Shown here one piece after another: positions 12,995-24,776 of a DNA stretch of 64,000 nt. Where the stretch lies: positions 13,875,100 to 13,939,099 of the forward strand of contig NC_084816.1 in NCBI RefSeq assembly GCF_963583255.1. Reading direction: 5' to 3'. How positions within the stretch are numbered: the stretch's first letter is position 1; the number at the start of each line of letters is the position of its first letter. The notes beneath the pieces are model-generated. The model did no database searches. It worked only from the letters and a program-made list of their open reading frames with translations, and was not told where the DNA came from. The position numbers were made by a program, and so were the translations under genes. The DNA comes from Pyrus communis. Its lineage: Eukaryota; Streptophyta; Magnoliopsida; Rosales; Rosaceae.

Positions 12995-15093
12995 TGATGC
13001 GAGATTTATACGCACACAAATTAAACCCTCTTTTTGTCAAATTGTAGTAAGTATGTAAGTAGGGATTGTTCTGGACCGGGGATTAGAAGGGATTGTTAAT
13101 CACTTGGATTTGACTCAAAAACGTAAAAACACAATATAGAACACTATACTAGACTCAAAGAATTCAAAAATACTTTAAAACATAAACTAAACAGATTCTA
13201 AGCACTAAAGAGCAAGAAAGTAAAGGGGGGGGTTTGATTTGACGAAATTAACTAAATTGCACAAATTGTAATTAAAGGCAAAACGTAAATATGAATGTGA
13301 TGAAAATATGAATGATGGAATAGCCAAGGGGTTCTTCTCCACACATGTTACACTTGCATACAAGATTGATTCTCAGTTGGTCTTTCGATAAATTATGAAA
13401 CTCAACACCCCGGGTTAATTAGGTCCGCTTAAATTAACCGTCAAGTTCTCCTTTAAGTTAATGAATTGGATGGGTTTGCGCAACGCAATTCACAACATTC
13501 TCCAAAAGTCCTTTACGTGAAAAGCACAATAAAGATACAATCAAAGATCATTAAGCATTATGAAAACTATAAGTGTTGACGAGGCATTCGTTACTATGAT
13601 GAGCATGAAACTCGTGCCAAGAATTCATTTAACGCGATTGTTTATAAGCAACCTCCACTACTTGTGAATATAAGTTCATAACGATTAGGTGAAACTCACT
13701 TATATTCTAGCGTCATATTCATACATGAAAATTAAGCGCACATTCTTAATAAACATTCATAAATAAGTTATCAATCAAACGGTTAAACAAATTGAATCCA
13801 CAACTTATGAAATTCCAACGAAAGTTAATCAATTCATATTGCAAATATAAACATAGTTTCGAATCACCCCCTAGCTAAAGGGGGTTTAGTTCCTCATAAC
13901 TTTGAAATCAAAGAAACACCTAAACATTCCAACAACTCAAACTTGAATTGTATGAACGTTTAGGCACTCTTCTCTTCCATTCCTCACACGTACAAAACAA
14001 AGAGAATTGAATTTAAACTTTGAAATCAAAGAAACACCTAAACATTCCAACAACTCAAACTTGAATTGTATGAACGTTTAGGCACTCTTCTCTTCCTCGT
14101 TGTTGTAGCACAAGGTCTAAGGAGATATTTAGGGCTTTAGGTGTATGTGGAATGGAGTGGGGAATGGTTGGAGTGGCTGCAATGGAGGATAAAAACTGCA
14201 CAGAAATGGAAGGAGATGCACGGCAAGGGTTGGTGTTGGTGTTGTGTGTTGTGTTGTGAATGGAATGAATGGATTGTGGCTGCAATGGATGCTTATTTAT
14301 AGGTAAATAAGAGGGAACATGACAGCTAGGAGGTGGGTGGAAATGTGGCTGCAAGGTGTGTGAATGATTATGAATGAATGCATGTGAAAAACAGCTAGGA
14401 AAACTTGGTGGAAAGCTGGAAATGCAAAGGGAAAAGCTGGAAAGGGAAGGGTAGGTACGGCAAGGAAAGTTTCTTGATGGTTTTGGGGTTGTGATGCATG
14501 TATATGGCAGCTAGGGTGAATGATGATGAATACATGTGGATTAAAGAGGGAGAATGTGGTGCAATGATGAAGTGGGAAGGTGGAAATGCAAAAGGGAAAT
14601 GCTGGAAATGAAGGGGAATGCACGGCATGGGTAGTTTTTGGTGCATGTGGCTGCAATGTTGTGCAATGATGGAGGAATAAGTGCATGTGGTTGAATTGGT
14701 GGTGAATGTGCATGGCAAATAATGGATTTGGCTGCAATGGTTTGTAATTGGGCTAGGGTTTAAGTGCATAAAATGGACCCAAATTGCTCCCCCTTGCATG
14801 GCAAGGAATGGTGTTTGTGTTAAGCCCACGGCAAGGTGTTATGTAATTGGGTTAGGGCCATTGCTTTGTGTCCTCAAGTGCATACAAGGCCTTCAATTTC
14901 ATCCAACACTTGGGCGTTAAGCATATGCAATCCATTTAATGCCCCAAACTACTCCAAAATGCATCCTTTCGACAAACACATCTTATGATCCTGAAAACAC
15001 ACAAAAGAAGCATAAAGGACTAAAATAACTAAAGAAACATAACGTAAATGTACGAGAACAAGCCATTTAAGTCGCATGAATATGCTTCTATCA
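12995..15093 (-). mobile_element. solo LTR with exact TSD
   Basis: This 2099-bp segment is the reverse complement of the LTR at 17152-19495. It begins tgatgcgagatttatacgca and ends gaatatgcttctatca. It is flanked on both sides by the 5-bp duplication ccagg (12990-12994 and 15094-15098), so it is a complete solo LTR formed by recombination between the LTRs of an inserted element. It also keeps the family's internal tandem duplication (about 13905-14100). Several His/Pro/Ser-rich frames inside it (14055-14829) are low-complexity artefacts. Confidence 0.93.
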
Positions 15094-17151
15094 CCAGGAC
15101 CAACGAAAAGTAAGTTAACTAGTCAAGTCGATTGATAATCACCGAAACATCATCATAATATTCACATGTACAAAATACCTCGTATCGAGAGTTTATGGTG
15201 ATATTTCCCATCTCCATTCAAATACAGAAGGTGATTATAACCACTTGAACGATTTCTTGATGAATTGTAAGTAACGTCTAACCAATACCTATGAATTCCA
15301 ACTAAAACTGAATAGGACCAGCTGAAAGTATTTCAAGTGTAGATAATGTATTTTGCTGCAGTAAGCAATAATTACGTTTGCACAATCGAGGTGATACACG
15401 ATAGTGTAATCGTAGATGTTGGTTTGGTTTGATCCTTCCACTACCACTGCCAGAAATTTAGTTTATTTCCAATGAGGATGTATTTGAGAAGTCTAAGATT
15501 AATAAAAGTCATGGACACATTTCTCCATCGAGAAGTGTCATTCAGTTTTCAAACGAAGATGATAACCGTTAACTCTAAGTCATAAGTAAGATGGTTCATT
15601 TCCTACAATCCCAAACGCGGGGGAACAAATGTAATACTCTGTCATGCTATATCTACACAGCCACAACATCCAGAGAAAACATCATGTTGGATTTCCAAAA
15701 TTATTGATGCTTCGAAATGCATGAACAATGGTAGGAAATAAACAGCACTTCAGTTGTCATAACTTTAATCATATTTCATGTCTCAGCTAAACTTATTTTC
15801 CCCCGGCCATGTGGAAAGGAAAATCACCACTGCTGAAAGTCACTAACAACCTGCCGATAAAATCAACGACGCCAAGGATATCGCAACTTCACAACTATTT
15901 GTGGAATATGAAATTTTCAACATTTGCAACCTTTTTGGAAATTGACAAGAATGTCATTTGTTGAGATCATGTCCCCCAAAAAGTACCAACTAAACAAAGG
16001 TAATGTTTGAGGAATTTGATATAAAGCTAAATGTCGGTGTAAGGAGAATTTAATCTCGTTGCTAAGATAAGTGAGAAAGTCATCGGTAAGACCACTATGA
16101 ATTCGACAAGCTACGGAAGAAAACTCGAGTTCCAAAAGTTGGTCAGGTAGACCATCAATTCAAAGTATGGGTTAATAGTTTTAATCGTCACCCGATGGAG
16201 TTACTAAAATTTAGGTACGATCCTAAGGTTCAATCTTTCGCCTTCGCGAACTGGTTTTATATTTCCTAGACAAGGTGTTTGGTTTGATAAATTCCTAATC
16301 GGTAAGCCTATGTAACTAAGTTCTCTCAATGACGTAGGAATTGATCGAAAAAACTCAAGGAAACTGGTGTAGTACGAGAAAGTGGATTGATGGTGTGCTT
16401 TACTTCACCATTTGGTGATATCCCAAATAAAATTTTGAGAAATGACGCCAAATGTATACATCCTCGAAACGTACCATACTACTTCATTTCTATACCCCAC
16501 GTACTAAAAGGTCTTCACAATTTTCTCAATGCTCATTTCGCTCTTACAGCGGGAAAATAATTCATGCCTTAATTCTAATATTTGTTTGTGGAAGTGATCG
16601 AAAAGGTGATTGATCAAAGAGGTTTTAGTTACCTGAATGGGTAATATGGTTAACTACAACCGTGAGGTTTTAGTTACCTTAAGTTTCCATAATTTTAATT
16701 TGTTCGGCTCAGATAGCCTATGTTACTCAGTCTATCAATCGCGCCGCTAATTAACACATTTATTATATTTTAATATTGTTCGTTACCCTGAAATTGTAGA
16801 CCAACGTTTTGACATAAGGGTATCACTCCCAGATACTAGCACATATGCCCGATATCAGAAATCATACCGCCTGAATACTGGTTGACAGTTCCTGGATATC
16901 AGATAGTATCGTCAATCAGCAGTGCCACAGTATGCTGATTATAGATTAGAGCCCGCTTGGGTGGATGGTTTCAGATGGATGGTAAGAAATTGGTCATTTG
17001 AGGTGGTTCCATGAATTCTATGGAAAATACTCACTACTTCGGGGATTTCTACTTACCGTAGGTATAACAACTCGTATGTCTGTGCCTATGCTCATCGAAT
17101 TGAAGAATACAACGTTGAAAGGAAATCTAAGACTAGTGTTGGTTGGAGTGT
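15094..17151 (-). pseudogene. reverse-transcriptase region remnant of the outer element
   Basis: Minus-strand frames contain weak but ordered matches to Ty3 reverse transcriptase. TPVSLS near 16350 recalls the T-A-P-V-S block before the polymerase domain. A frame near 16130 reads NPYFELM where intact elements have a Y-P-L-P-R-I/M block. The frame 15917-16135 ends NDILV, similar to the tail of the catalytic D-D-I-L-V box but without its first aspartate pair. The frame changes several times. The order relative to the integrase remnant supports the call; individual motifs are weak. Confidence 0.5.
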
Positions 17152-19495
17152 TGATAGGAGCATATTTAGGCAATTTACTTAGCTTGTTTTCGTGCATTTA
17201 TATTGTTAATTCATAGTTGTTTTAGTAGTTTAAGCCATTTTCGTGTGTTTTTAGGTTCATATGGCTAAGGAAGCAAAAAGATGCATTTTGGAGCATTTTG
17301 GAGCAAAATTGGGCTTGGAATGGATAGCATATGCTTGGAGCCAAAGTGTTGGACGAATTTGAAGGCCTTGTATGCACTTTGGACATAAAACAAAGGGCCT
17401 AGCCCAATCAAACAATCCTTTAAGCCATGCAAAACCTCTAGCCCAATCAAACAATCCATCAAAGCCATGCAAACCACCATCCACACACACTTCACACAAA
17501 CCACAACCCTTAGCCGTACCTTCCCCTTGCATTTCCAGCATTCCACTTCATCATTACACCACATTCTCCCTCTTTAATCCACATGCATTCATCATCATTC
17601 ACTCTAGTTTTAATTCACATGCAAACACATGCATTTCCAACACCAAACACACCTTGCCGTGCATCCCATTCCATTTTCCAGCTTTCCAACCTAATTCACA
17701 TGCATACCATGACATTATTTCCACCCACATGCACTTTAATCATTCAATCACACCATCACACATTCATTCTTCAACCTTGCCGTGCATATCAACACATTTT
17801 AGCCATTCCACATGCATTTCAACTCACATGCACTCATCATCATTCAACCTAGTGTCACTCCCATTCTTTCCCAACAAATAATTCAAGCACATGCTCCCCC
17901 TTCTCCATTGCCGTGCACTTTCATACCCTTTCCAGCATTTCCATTTCATTATGGCAGCAAGACATCCACTCATTTCCAGCACCAAACACCATCATTCCAA
18001 AAATTCTACCCATGTCGTGCATTCCCTTTCATTTCAGCCAAATCACATGCACTCCCACCCTTTAATTACATGCATTCCCTTCATAAATCAGCCACATGTA
18101 TTTCCAGCTTTCCACCAAGTTCCTAGCTGTCATGTTCTCTCTTTTTTTCACCTATAAATAAGCATCCATTGCAGCCACAAAACATTCATTCTCACTCAGT
18201 CTTCCATATTCAGAAATTCCATTCACAACACAACACACAACACAAACACTTCCCCTTGCCGTGCAAATCCCCTTCCATTTCTGCACCATTTCTTCTCCTC
18301 CATTGCAGCCACTCCAACCATTCCCCACTCCATTCCACATACACCTAAAGCCCTAAACATTTCCTTAGACCTTGTGCCACAACAAAGAGGAATGGAAGAA
18401 AAGAGTGCTTAAACGTTCATACAATTCAAGTTTGAGTTGTTGGAATGTTTAGGTGTTTCTTTGATTTCAATGTTTAAATTCAATTCTCTTTGTTTTGTAC
18501 GTATGAGGAATGGAAGAAAAGAGTGCTTAAACGTTCATACAATTCAAGTTTGAGTTGTTGGAATGTTTAGGTGTTTCTTTGATTTCAATGTTATGAGGAA
18601 CTAAACCCCATTTAGCTAGGGGGTGATTCGAAATACATGTTTATGCTTGCAATATGAATTGATTATCTTTGGTTGGAATTTCATAAGTTGTGGATTCAAT
18701 TTGTTTAACCGTTTGATTGATAACTTATTTATGTATGTTTATTGAGAATGCGCACTTAATTTTCATGCATGAATATGACGCTAGAATATAAGTGAGTTTC
18801 ACCTAATCGTTATGAACTTATATTCACAAGTAGTGGAGGTTGCTTATAAACAATCGCGTTAAATGAATTCTTGGCACGAGTTTCATGCTCATCATAGTAA
18901 CGAATGCCTCGTCAACACTTATAGTTTTCATAATGCTTAATGATCTTTGATTGTATCTTTATTGTGCTTTTCACGTAAAGGATTTTTGGAGAATGTTGTG
19001 AATTGCGTTGCGCAAACCCATCCAATTCATTAACTTAAGGAAAACTTGACGGTTAATTTAAGCGGACCTAATTGACCCGGGGCGTTGAGTTTCATAATTT
19101 ATCGAAAGACCAACTGAGAATCAATCTTGTATGCAAGTGTAACATGTGTGGAGAAGAACCCCTTAGCTAGCCTTCATTCCATTCATTAAATCCAAATTTG
19201 TTTTACAATCTGCTTAGTTTATTTACTTGTTTTGTTATTTCAATTTTCGTCAAATCAAACCCCCTCTTTACTTTCTTGTTCTTTAATGCTTAGAATCTGT
19301 TTAGTTTATGTTTTAAAGTATTTTTGAATTCTTTGAGTCTAGTATAGTGTTTTATATTGTGTTTTTACGTTTTTGAGTCAAATCCAAGTGATTAACAATC
19401 CCTCCTAATCCCCGGTCCAGAACGATCCCTACTTATATCATTACTACAATTGTCAAAAAGAGGGTTTAATTTGTGTGCGTATAAATCTCGCATCA
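17152..19495 (+). repeat. 5' LTR of the young element
   Basis: It runs from tgataggagcatatttaggc to a cgcatca end. The first half (about 17400-18350) is poor in G on the plus strand and packed with CATGCA motifs and copies of 'ttgccgtgca'. Near 18390-18597 a unit of about 115 bp is tandemly repeated; the second copy is partial. The 169-aa and similar His/Pro-rich frames here come from low-complexity sequence and are not genes. Confidence 0.95.
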
Positions 19496-19500
19496 AATTT

Positions 19501-19517
19501 TGGCGCCGTTGCCGGGG
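19501..19517 (+). promoter_or_regulatory. primer-binding site (tRNA-Asp type)
   Basis: TGGCGCCGTTGCCGGGG lies 5 bp after the 5' LTR. It is complementary to the 3' end of plant tRNA-Asp as I recall it, the primer used by Athila/Tat-like Ty3 elements and their derivatives. Confidence 0.85.
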
Positions 19518-19670
19518 ATTAGCAACTTTGCTAATCCCTTGGTTCTTTTCTTTTTGGTTTAGTTGTTTTCGTTTTAGTTTCTAACTTAGTGTTGTTTTCT
19601 TTGTTTGTTGTTACTTTTGATATTTGATTTAGTTCTCTTTCTTTGATTTTAGGTACTAGAGAAGTAAGAT

Positions 19671-20915
19671 ATGGATTTTGCTAGCATTCAAGCTCAATTG
19701 GCAAATCTTACTTCTCAATTGTCGCCGTATGCCGAAAGGACCACAATGCAGAGTGTCCCTACATTTGGTGCTTCATATAGGCAAGGATTTCAAGCCAATC
19801 AATGTCCACAAAGAGATTGGAGGGATCATTCAAACTCTATGTGGTGGGAAGCTCAACAAGTTCAACGTGAAGCATATTGGCAGCCATATGAGGAGTTCTA
19901 TTCAAGACCTATGCAGCCACCACAACTTCATATGCAATATGCTCAATTAAATTCAAGTTCGCCAATAGATTATAATCAAATTCTTAATGAATTAAATTCT
20001 TTGGCGCAGGGGTCACAAAATCAAGCCAAAGAGGCTCAACAAGAAGCATATTGGCAACCATATGAGGAGTTCTATACAAAACCTATGCAGCCACCACAAC
20101 CTCCCCCACAACAATTCCAATCAAGTTCAAGTATGTCCATGGATAATGATAAAAATTTTCAATTACTAACCTCTTTGACGCAGGACGAACAAAATCAAGA
20201 CAAGAAGTTGGGTAAATTGGAGGAGCAAATTGGGCAGATTATGGAGTTCATGAAACAAATTCAAGAGCAAAGTGAACTCTCCAACTCAACTATTGAAAAC
20301 TCGAAGGAAGATTTTGAAATCCATAATGCTATCACTTTGGGAAGTGCTATGGAGGTTGGAGCTGACCTAAAAATGTCCAAACATAGCCTAGAAGTGGATG
20401 AGGAGCTGCTAATTGAGGAGGAGGAAGAAGACACGCACACGGCAAGGGTAGAACAACCCTTGCCACAGCCCCCTAAGCCCTCTAAACCACCCACCACAAG
20501 TAAGGACGTCCCAATTCCATGTTATTCTGATGTTATTCCACCCAATGTCCCTTTTCCTAGCAGGTTTTTGATTCCCAACCAAGAAGAGAGTAAAAAGGAC
20601 ATCGTGGAAGCCTTCCCAAAGGTGCAAAATGCTATTCCAATTCTTGGTGCAACACAACAAGTTTTAGATGGTGTTGAATTCTTCAAAGGACTTTGTACAC
20701 CAAGAAGAATGATTCAAGAAAAGGTAGTGGCTAGAGATGATGTAGAAGGCATCAAAGAGGACATATTTGAAACCACAATTCCCAAAGAAGTTGGATTTTA
20801 TGACACGGGACAAGTCATAACTTTCGAAGGGGTGTTTATTCTTGAGTTCATTTCGGAGCACACAGGTAAGCCGCCTCCCCGAATTTCAATTTTCTTTTAT
20901 ACTAACATGTTGTAA
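19671..20915 (+). CDS. gag-like protein of the nonautonomous element
   Basis: A 414-aa frame begins 153 bp after the primer site. Two near-identical blocks, EAYWQPYEEFYSRPMQPPQ around residue 66 and EAYWQPYEEFYTKPMQPPQ around residue 124, show an internal duplication of about 58 residues. A glutamine-rich, possibly helical stretch follows (about 170-205), then an acidic run with EEEEEDTH (about 250) and a proline-rich linker. No CCHC knuckle, protease or polymerase motif is visible. I assign a structural or RNA-binding gag-like role only from its position in a TR-GAG/LARD-type element; its function is not shown. The start was chosen as the first ATG of the long frame. Confidence 0.6.
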   Translation: MDFASIQAQLANLTSQLSPYAERTTMQSVPTFGASYRQGFQANQCPQRDWRDHSNSMWWEAQQVQREAYWQPYEEFYSRPMQPPQLHMQYAQLNSSSPIDYNQILNELNSLAQGSQNQAKEAQQEAYWQPYEEFYTKPMQPPQPPPQQFQSSSSMSMDNDKNFQLLTSLTQDEQNQDKKLGKLEEQIGQIMEFMKQIQEQSELSNSTIENSKEDFEIHNAITLGSAMEVGADLKMSKHSLEVDEELLIEEEEEDTHTARVEQPLPQPPKPSKPPTTSKDVPIPCYSDVIPPNVPFPSRFLIPNQEESKKDIVEAFPKVQNAIPILGATQQVLDGVEFFKGLCTPRRMIQEKVVARDDVEGIKEDIFETTIPKEVGFYDTGQVITFEGVFILEFISEHTGKPPPRISIFFYTNML

Positions 20916-21150
20916 TCTTGAATTTAAACTATTACCGGATCATTTCAAGTATCACCTTCCATTCAAAGATAAAGTCCATGCCATTTGATAAAAAAAAAAA
21001 AAAAAAATTAAAAGAATGTAACTTTCACAAAGGTTGTTTGCTTGATGCCCCACTACTTGGCAAAACTCTCGAAGCAGGAGGCATCGGACCTAGATCATTC
21101 GAGGCCACAATACTTGGTGGAACGCTGGATGATCCAGGAAAAAGGTGCCT
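20916..21150. other. spacer between the gag-like and antisense frames
   Basis: Contains an A17 run near 20990-21007 and no supported gene. It separates two oppositely oriented frames inside the young element. Confidence 0.5.
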
Positions 21151-21642
21151 CTAGAGATAAGCCGCAAGCCTTTGACGGTCACTTTGAATCCGACCTTCAG
21201 ATTCTTGCAGCTCATCAAGCTTCCTCTTCATGCCCGTCCAATAATTGTTGGCAAGCACGTGCAAACTTCTATTCTCGTGCTTAAGCTGTTTGATCTCTTG
21301 CTTGAGATTTTCCACCTCTGCTATCAACGATTCAACCTGACGGGAGCGAGCAAGTAGGCGTTGGCCCATGTTGGACACAGAGCCTGCACACTGAACGCTG
21401 AGAGCGAGGGACTCTTGAACGGCCAACTCATCGGACTGTCCTGAAAGCAGCCTACTATCCTTAGGAATGAGGAAGTTCCTAGCTACTATTGTAGCTGTTG
21501 TTGCATCCGTCATCATGGAGTCTTCACCTGAAAGAGGACCATTAAAAGATAAGAAAGAAGGGCGCCATACATTACCTTGACGGGGCGCAACCGGATCGTT
21601 GCTGAGACTCAAATCTAAGCAAAGGTTCGATGGGTTAGTCAT
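21151..21642 (-). CDS. antisense coiled-coil protein, gag-like, inside the young element
   Basis: A 163-aa minus-strand frame. The N-terminal half has the compact segment NLCLDLSLSNDPVAP and a block ending in SDELAVQESLALSVQCAGSV. The C-terminal half (about 95-163) is a heptad-like coiled coil containing VESLIAEVENLKQEIKQLKH. I recognise this style of sequence from repeated Rosaceae gag-like proteins of other retrotransposons, but cannot name a family with certainty. It runs against the host element's own transcription. Upstream on the minus strand are a TATA-like CTTTTTATAGAG and an LTR-like leader, so it may be a fragment of another element captured with its promoter. The frame is intact. 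Confidence 0.5.
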   Translation of the reverse strand: MTNPSNLCLDLSLSNDPVAPRQGNVWRPSFLSFNGPLSGEDSMMTDATTATIVARNFLIPKDSRLLSGQSDELAVQESLALSVQCAGSVSNMGQRLLARSRQVESLIAEVENLKQEIKQLKHENRSLHVLANNYWTGMKRKLDELQESEGRIQSDRQRLAAYL

Positions 21643-22200
21643 TTTTCAAAGGTGTTCAAAGAGAAGGGTTGGATGGAGTGAAATTTCAAAGGGCCGGAGA
21701 AGATTTTCAAGAATGGGCAATCTTCAGGTGTGTATGTTGGGGTGATCGATACCTCTATAAAAAGCCAAGGCGCCACGACCACCGATTCAAAGAGCCGGAT
21801 TTTCCTGCGTAAAGTTCGGCGACGATCTCTCGGCTTTTCAAAAAACGCGTTCAACTTTGTCAAAAGATCTCTGACAAAGTTGAAAACACGTGGAGGCCAT
21901 CATCGCAACTACACACTTTTGCCGACAAGCGCAAAGTTCGGCGACGTTTTCTCTACTTTTCTGAAAACGTGTGCAACTTTGTCAAAAGATCTCTGACAGA
22001 GCCGCATCCGCACTACTACGTGTCGTTCAGAAAGCGAAGGGGCGTCGTTCAGAAATCGAAGAGGCGTCGTTCAGAAATCGAAGAGGCGTCGTTCAGAAAT
22101 CGAAGAGTCGTCACTATTTCAAAAAGCCGGATTTGCGGGATCAAAACGTCTGTCGACAAGGGTAAAAGAACAGTACCACCACTTGCTATTGGGAAATCCC
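21643..22200 (-). promoter_or_regulatory. LTR-like promoter and repeats upstream of the antisense frame
   Basis: Reading minus, a TATA-like box lies near 21755-21766, about 115-120 bp before the ATG. Two near-identical blocks containing caactttgtcaaaagatctc occur at about 21845-21885 and 21965-22005; the first can fold into a hairpin with an 11-bp stem. Four copies of a 22-bp unit with cgttcagaaatcgaagaggc lie at 22022-22109. Promoter activity is inferred from layout only. Confidence 0.35.
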
Positions 22201-24761
22201 TATATATGTCGACCTTCATCTTTTATGGCAAGGCAGACCTGAAGAAAATGCCCAACTCTCCCTCACCTCTGAGGGCGCACTCCCAGCAAAGCCTTTCGAA
22301 ATACTCAATTTTTTCTTCTTCCCCAAAGATGATACCCGATGCCTGGAGTACAGATGACCTAGGAGGAAATAATAGATTGAAGCATGTGGAGACAAGCACA
22401 ACAAATACATGTGCTGATTCTTTCACCGCTTCTTCAAAAGCAAAGGTATCTCATATCATCAAGGTCAAAAGCAAAAGTATCTCATATCATGATTTTTCCC
22501 TGTCTTTTTCTTTGTCCTTGTTCTTACTCGCATGGCAAAGTGAAAGAAGCAATCAGCCGGCACTTGGAGTCAGTCTTCCGATCTGGAGCCAACTGCCTGG
22601 AATCTATTCCTGATTGCTTACCTAGCGTTGCTCTCGAGTAGTCATCTTCAACGGTTGATACACTTCCAGAGAAGGGACCACTTCTGCAAAGGGGAGCAAG
22701 TAAGGCAAGTGAAAATGATACATTGAAGCATGTAGAGACAAGCAACAACTGCATATGCTGAGCTATCCTCTAACCCTCTTCAATACGAATTGGAGAGATT
22801 GAACAAAGAAACAGATAAAAGGAGTAAGCTCAGACCTTCGGGGAAGACCAAAAGAATCCTGCTGCCCAGTTCAAGAGTAGCACAAAGGAAAATCAACGAT
22901 GGGAGGAAACCAATTCAAGATTAAGCCTGTGGAATCACCAAGATCAACCCATGCATTCAACCAAGGAGAAGATGGAATTTAAACTCCATAACCAGATTTG
23001 CGTCCCTAAACTCTTCTCTTTGTTAGTTACATTCTGCCATGTTTAGTATGTTTAAGTGCTTTTTATGTGTTTACTTATGTTTTGTGTGAATCTATGCTTA
23101 AAACATTGAGGACAATGTTTGATTTAAGTGTGTGTGGGGGGGGGGGGGGGTAACTAAGTATATTTGATGCAAATTCGTGGGATTTTATCACCCATAACTT
23201 CAAATGTTGTTCCTTGCTGTTTTAAGGTGTTTTTAAGTTGTTTTAGAGTGTTTTAGTATGTTTTGTTTTTATAACTCCAAAAATCACATAAAAATTTGAA
23301 AAAACATGTTTTGAAAAGCCTAAAAAGAGTGTTTTGAGTCGTTTTTGTGTGTTTGTGTCTTAGGGTACCTTCCAACACAATGATAAGGATTTGGTTTGTA
23401 ATTGCATGACTGTTAAAAAGAGTTATAAACATAGAGAAAAGTTTGATTTACTCTTGGTATATGCTTGGTTATGGTTATAATGTATGACTTCACATGCAAT
23501 CATAAAAGAAAAATTCGTTTTTGTAACATGCTTGAAGGAAGGAACTCAAACAAACGCTACAACCCTGTGAGACTCGAGCCATTACCTTCTTTGGAGAGTT
23601 ATAATCTGTGATTCTTTGTTTTCTAAAGTTGTTGCATGATCTCATTATTCCTTGCTTGGTTGCTACTTGGAATGCAATTGTATCATGATAGAACTAAATG
23701 CTAGAACTTATATCCGTTTCATTCAAAGCATGACATTGAATTACATAACATATATCAAGATGAAGTTGTATAGTTGCCACCATAGCCAAATAGCCTTATT
23801 TCCCATATTTCGTATACGTTGTAAGTTTTAACCCCGTTGAGCCTTTTTCAGCCTATTTTCTTTGGTAACCACATCACCCCTTACCTAGCTTAGAGTAGGA
23901 CTTTCCCATACCCTTGTTCTTGAAGTATAGTGGAGCATAACTTAGAAGGAATTCTTTTTGAGTGACATTATTGCAGAAAACAAGTGTGGGGGAATTTGAT
24001 TTTGTGAGTGTGTGTGTGCCAAAGTCTTAAAAGAGGCACGAGAAGAAGAAAAAAAAAAAAAGAAGAAAAAGAAGAAGAAATGACTTCCCTTTGGGTGTTC
24101 AAAGTTGACTTCTGCGTTCTAAAGGGAATTCTAAGTGCCTAATTCAATACTTTGCTCACTATTGCTTTAAGAATGTTTGTTTATCCTTCACCTTTCATTG
24201 TTAGCCAATACCCTAGCCCCGTTACAACCCTTTGACTTCTATCTTGAGTGTTATGTGTTTCAATATGTGGAGTTTAAAGTGGGTTTGAGCTTATGGTATC
24301 CCTGGTTCTCGCGTCTAAGTAGTGGCATTCCATTCATGAGATCATATATATACATGTCAATAATTCCAGAAAATGCTTTCCTTGTTATAACATATGTGAG
24401 TGTTCGTCTACATGTTTACATCAATCTTCTCACATATACCTAGTGTAGGGAGTGTAGTCAGAAAATCTGTGTGAAAAACGAGAGTACATCTAGTAAGGAA
24501 TTGAGGGAATTCTCTAAGGCATGTTACTACATTCAAAACATGGTTTTAAATGCTTAATTGTGAACTAGTATATGGTGACTATGATTAAGAATGTACTTAA
24601 GTGTGAAGATGACTAAAATCTGTGGGAATAATGATTTTTAACTTGTCATGTGCATTGGAAATCCCTGAGACGATTGTTGGAAGGTTTAGGTTGTGTTTTA
24701 CTTGTTTAGTGTCATTTTGTTTGTTTTGTTTTTCTGTTTTGCTCGAGGACGAGCAAAAGCT
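22201..24761 (+). other. noncoding interior of the young element
   Basis: No supported gene. Phrases such as 'acattgaggacaatgttt' before 'aagtgtgtgtgggg' (23100-23150) are typical of the 3' untranslated region of plant Ty3-like elements. A G-run occurs near 23136-23150 and an AAG-rich tract near 24040-24080. Short frames (e.g. 24177-24443) have no recognisable domain. Confidence 0.5.
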
Positions 24762-24776
24762 AAGTGTGGGGGAATT
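24762..24776 (+). promoter_or_regulatory. polypurine tract of the young element
   Basis: Aagtgtgggggaattt directly precedes the 3' LTR at 24777. A similar 'caagtgtgggggaatttga' occurs upstream at about 23980, possibly a duplicated or decoy tract. Confidence 0.8.

Noticed and set aside
17372..18157. Long His/Pro/Ser-rich frames in the LTR (and at 24997-25782 and 14055-14829)
   Set aside because: They arise from G-poor low-complexity LTR sequence, are open in several overlapping frames, and recur in every LTR copy.
22022..22109. Possible CRISPR-like array
   Set aside because: Units are adjacent without unique spacers, and the context is a plant retrotransposon.
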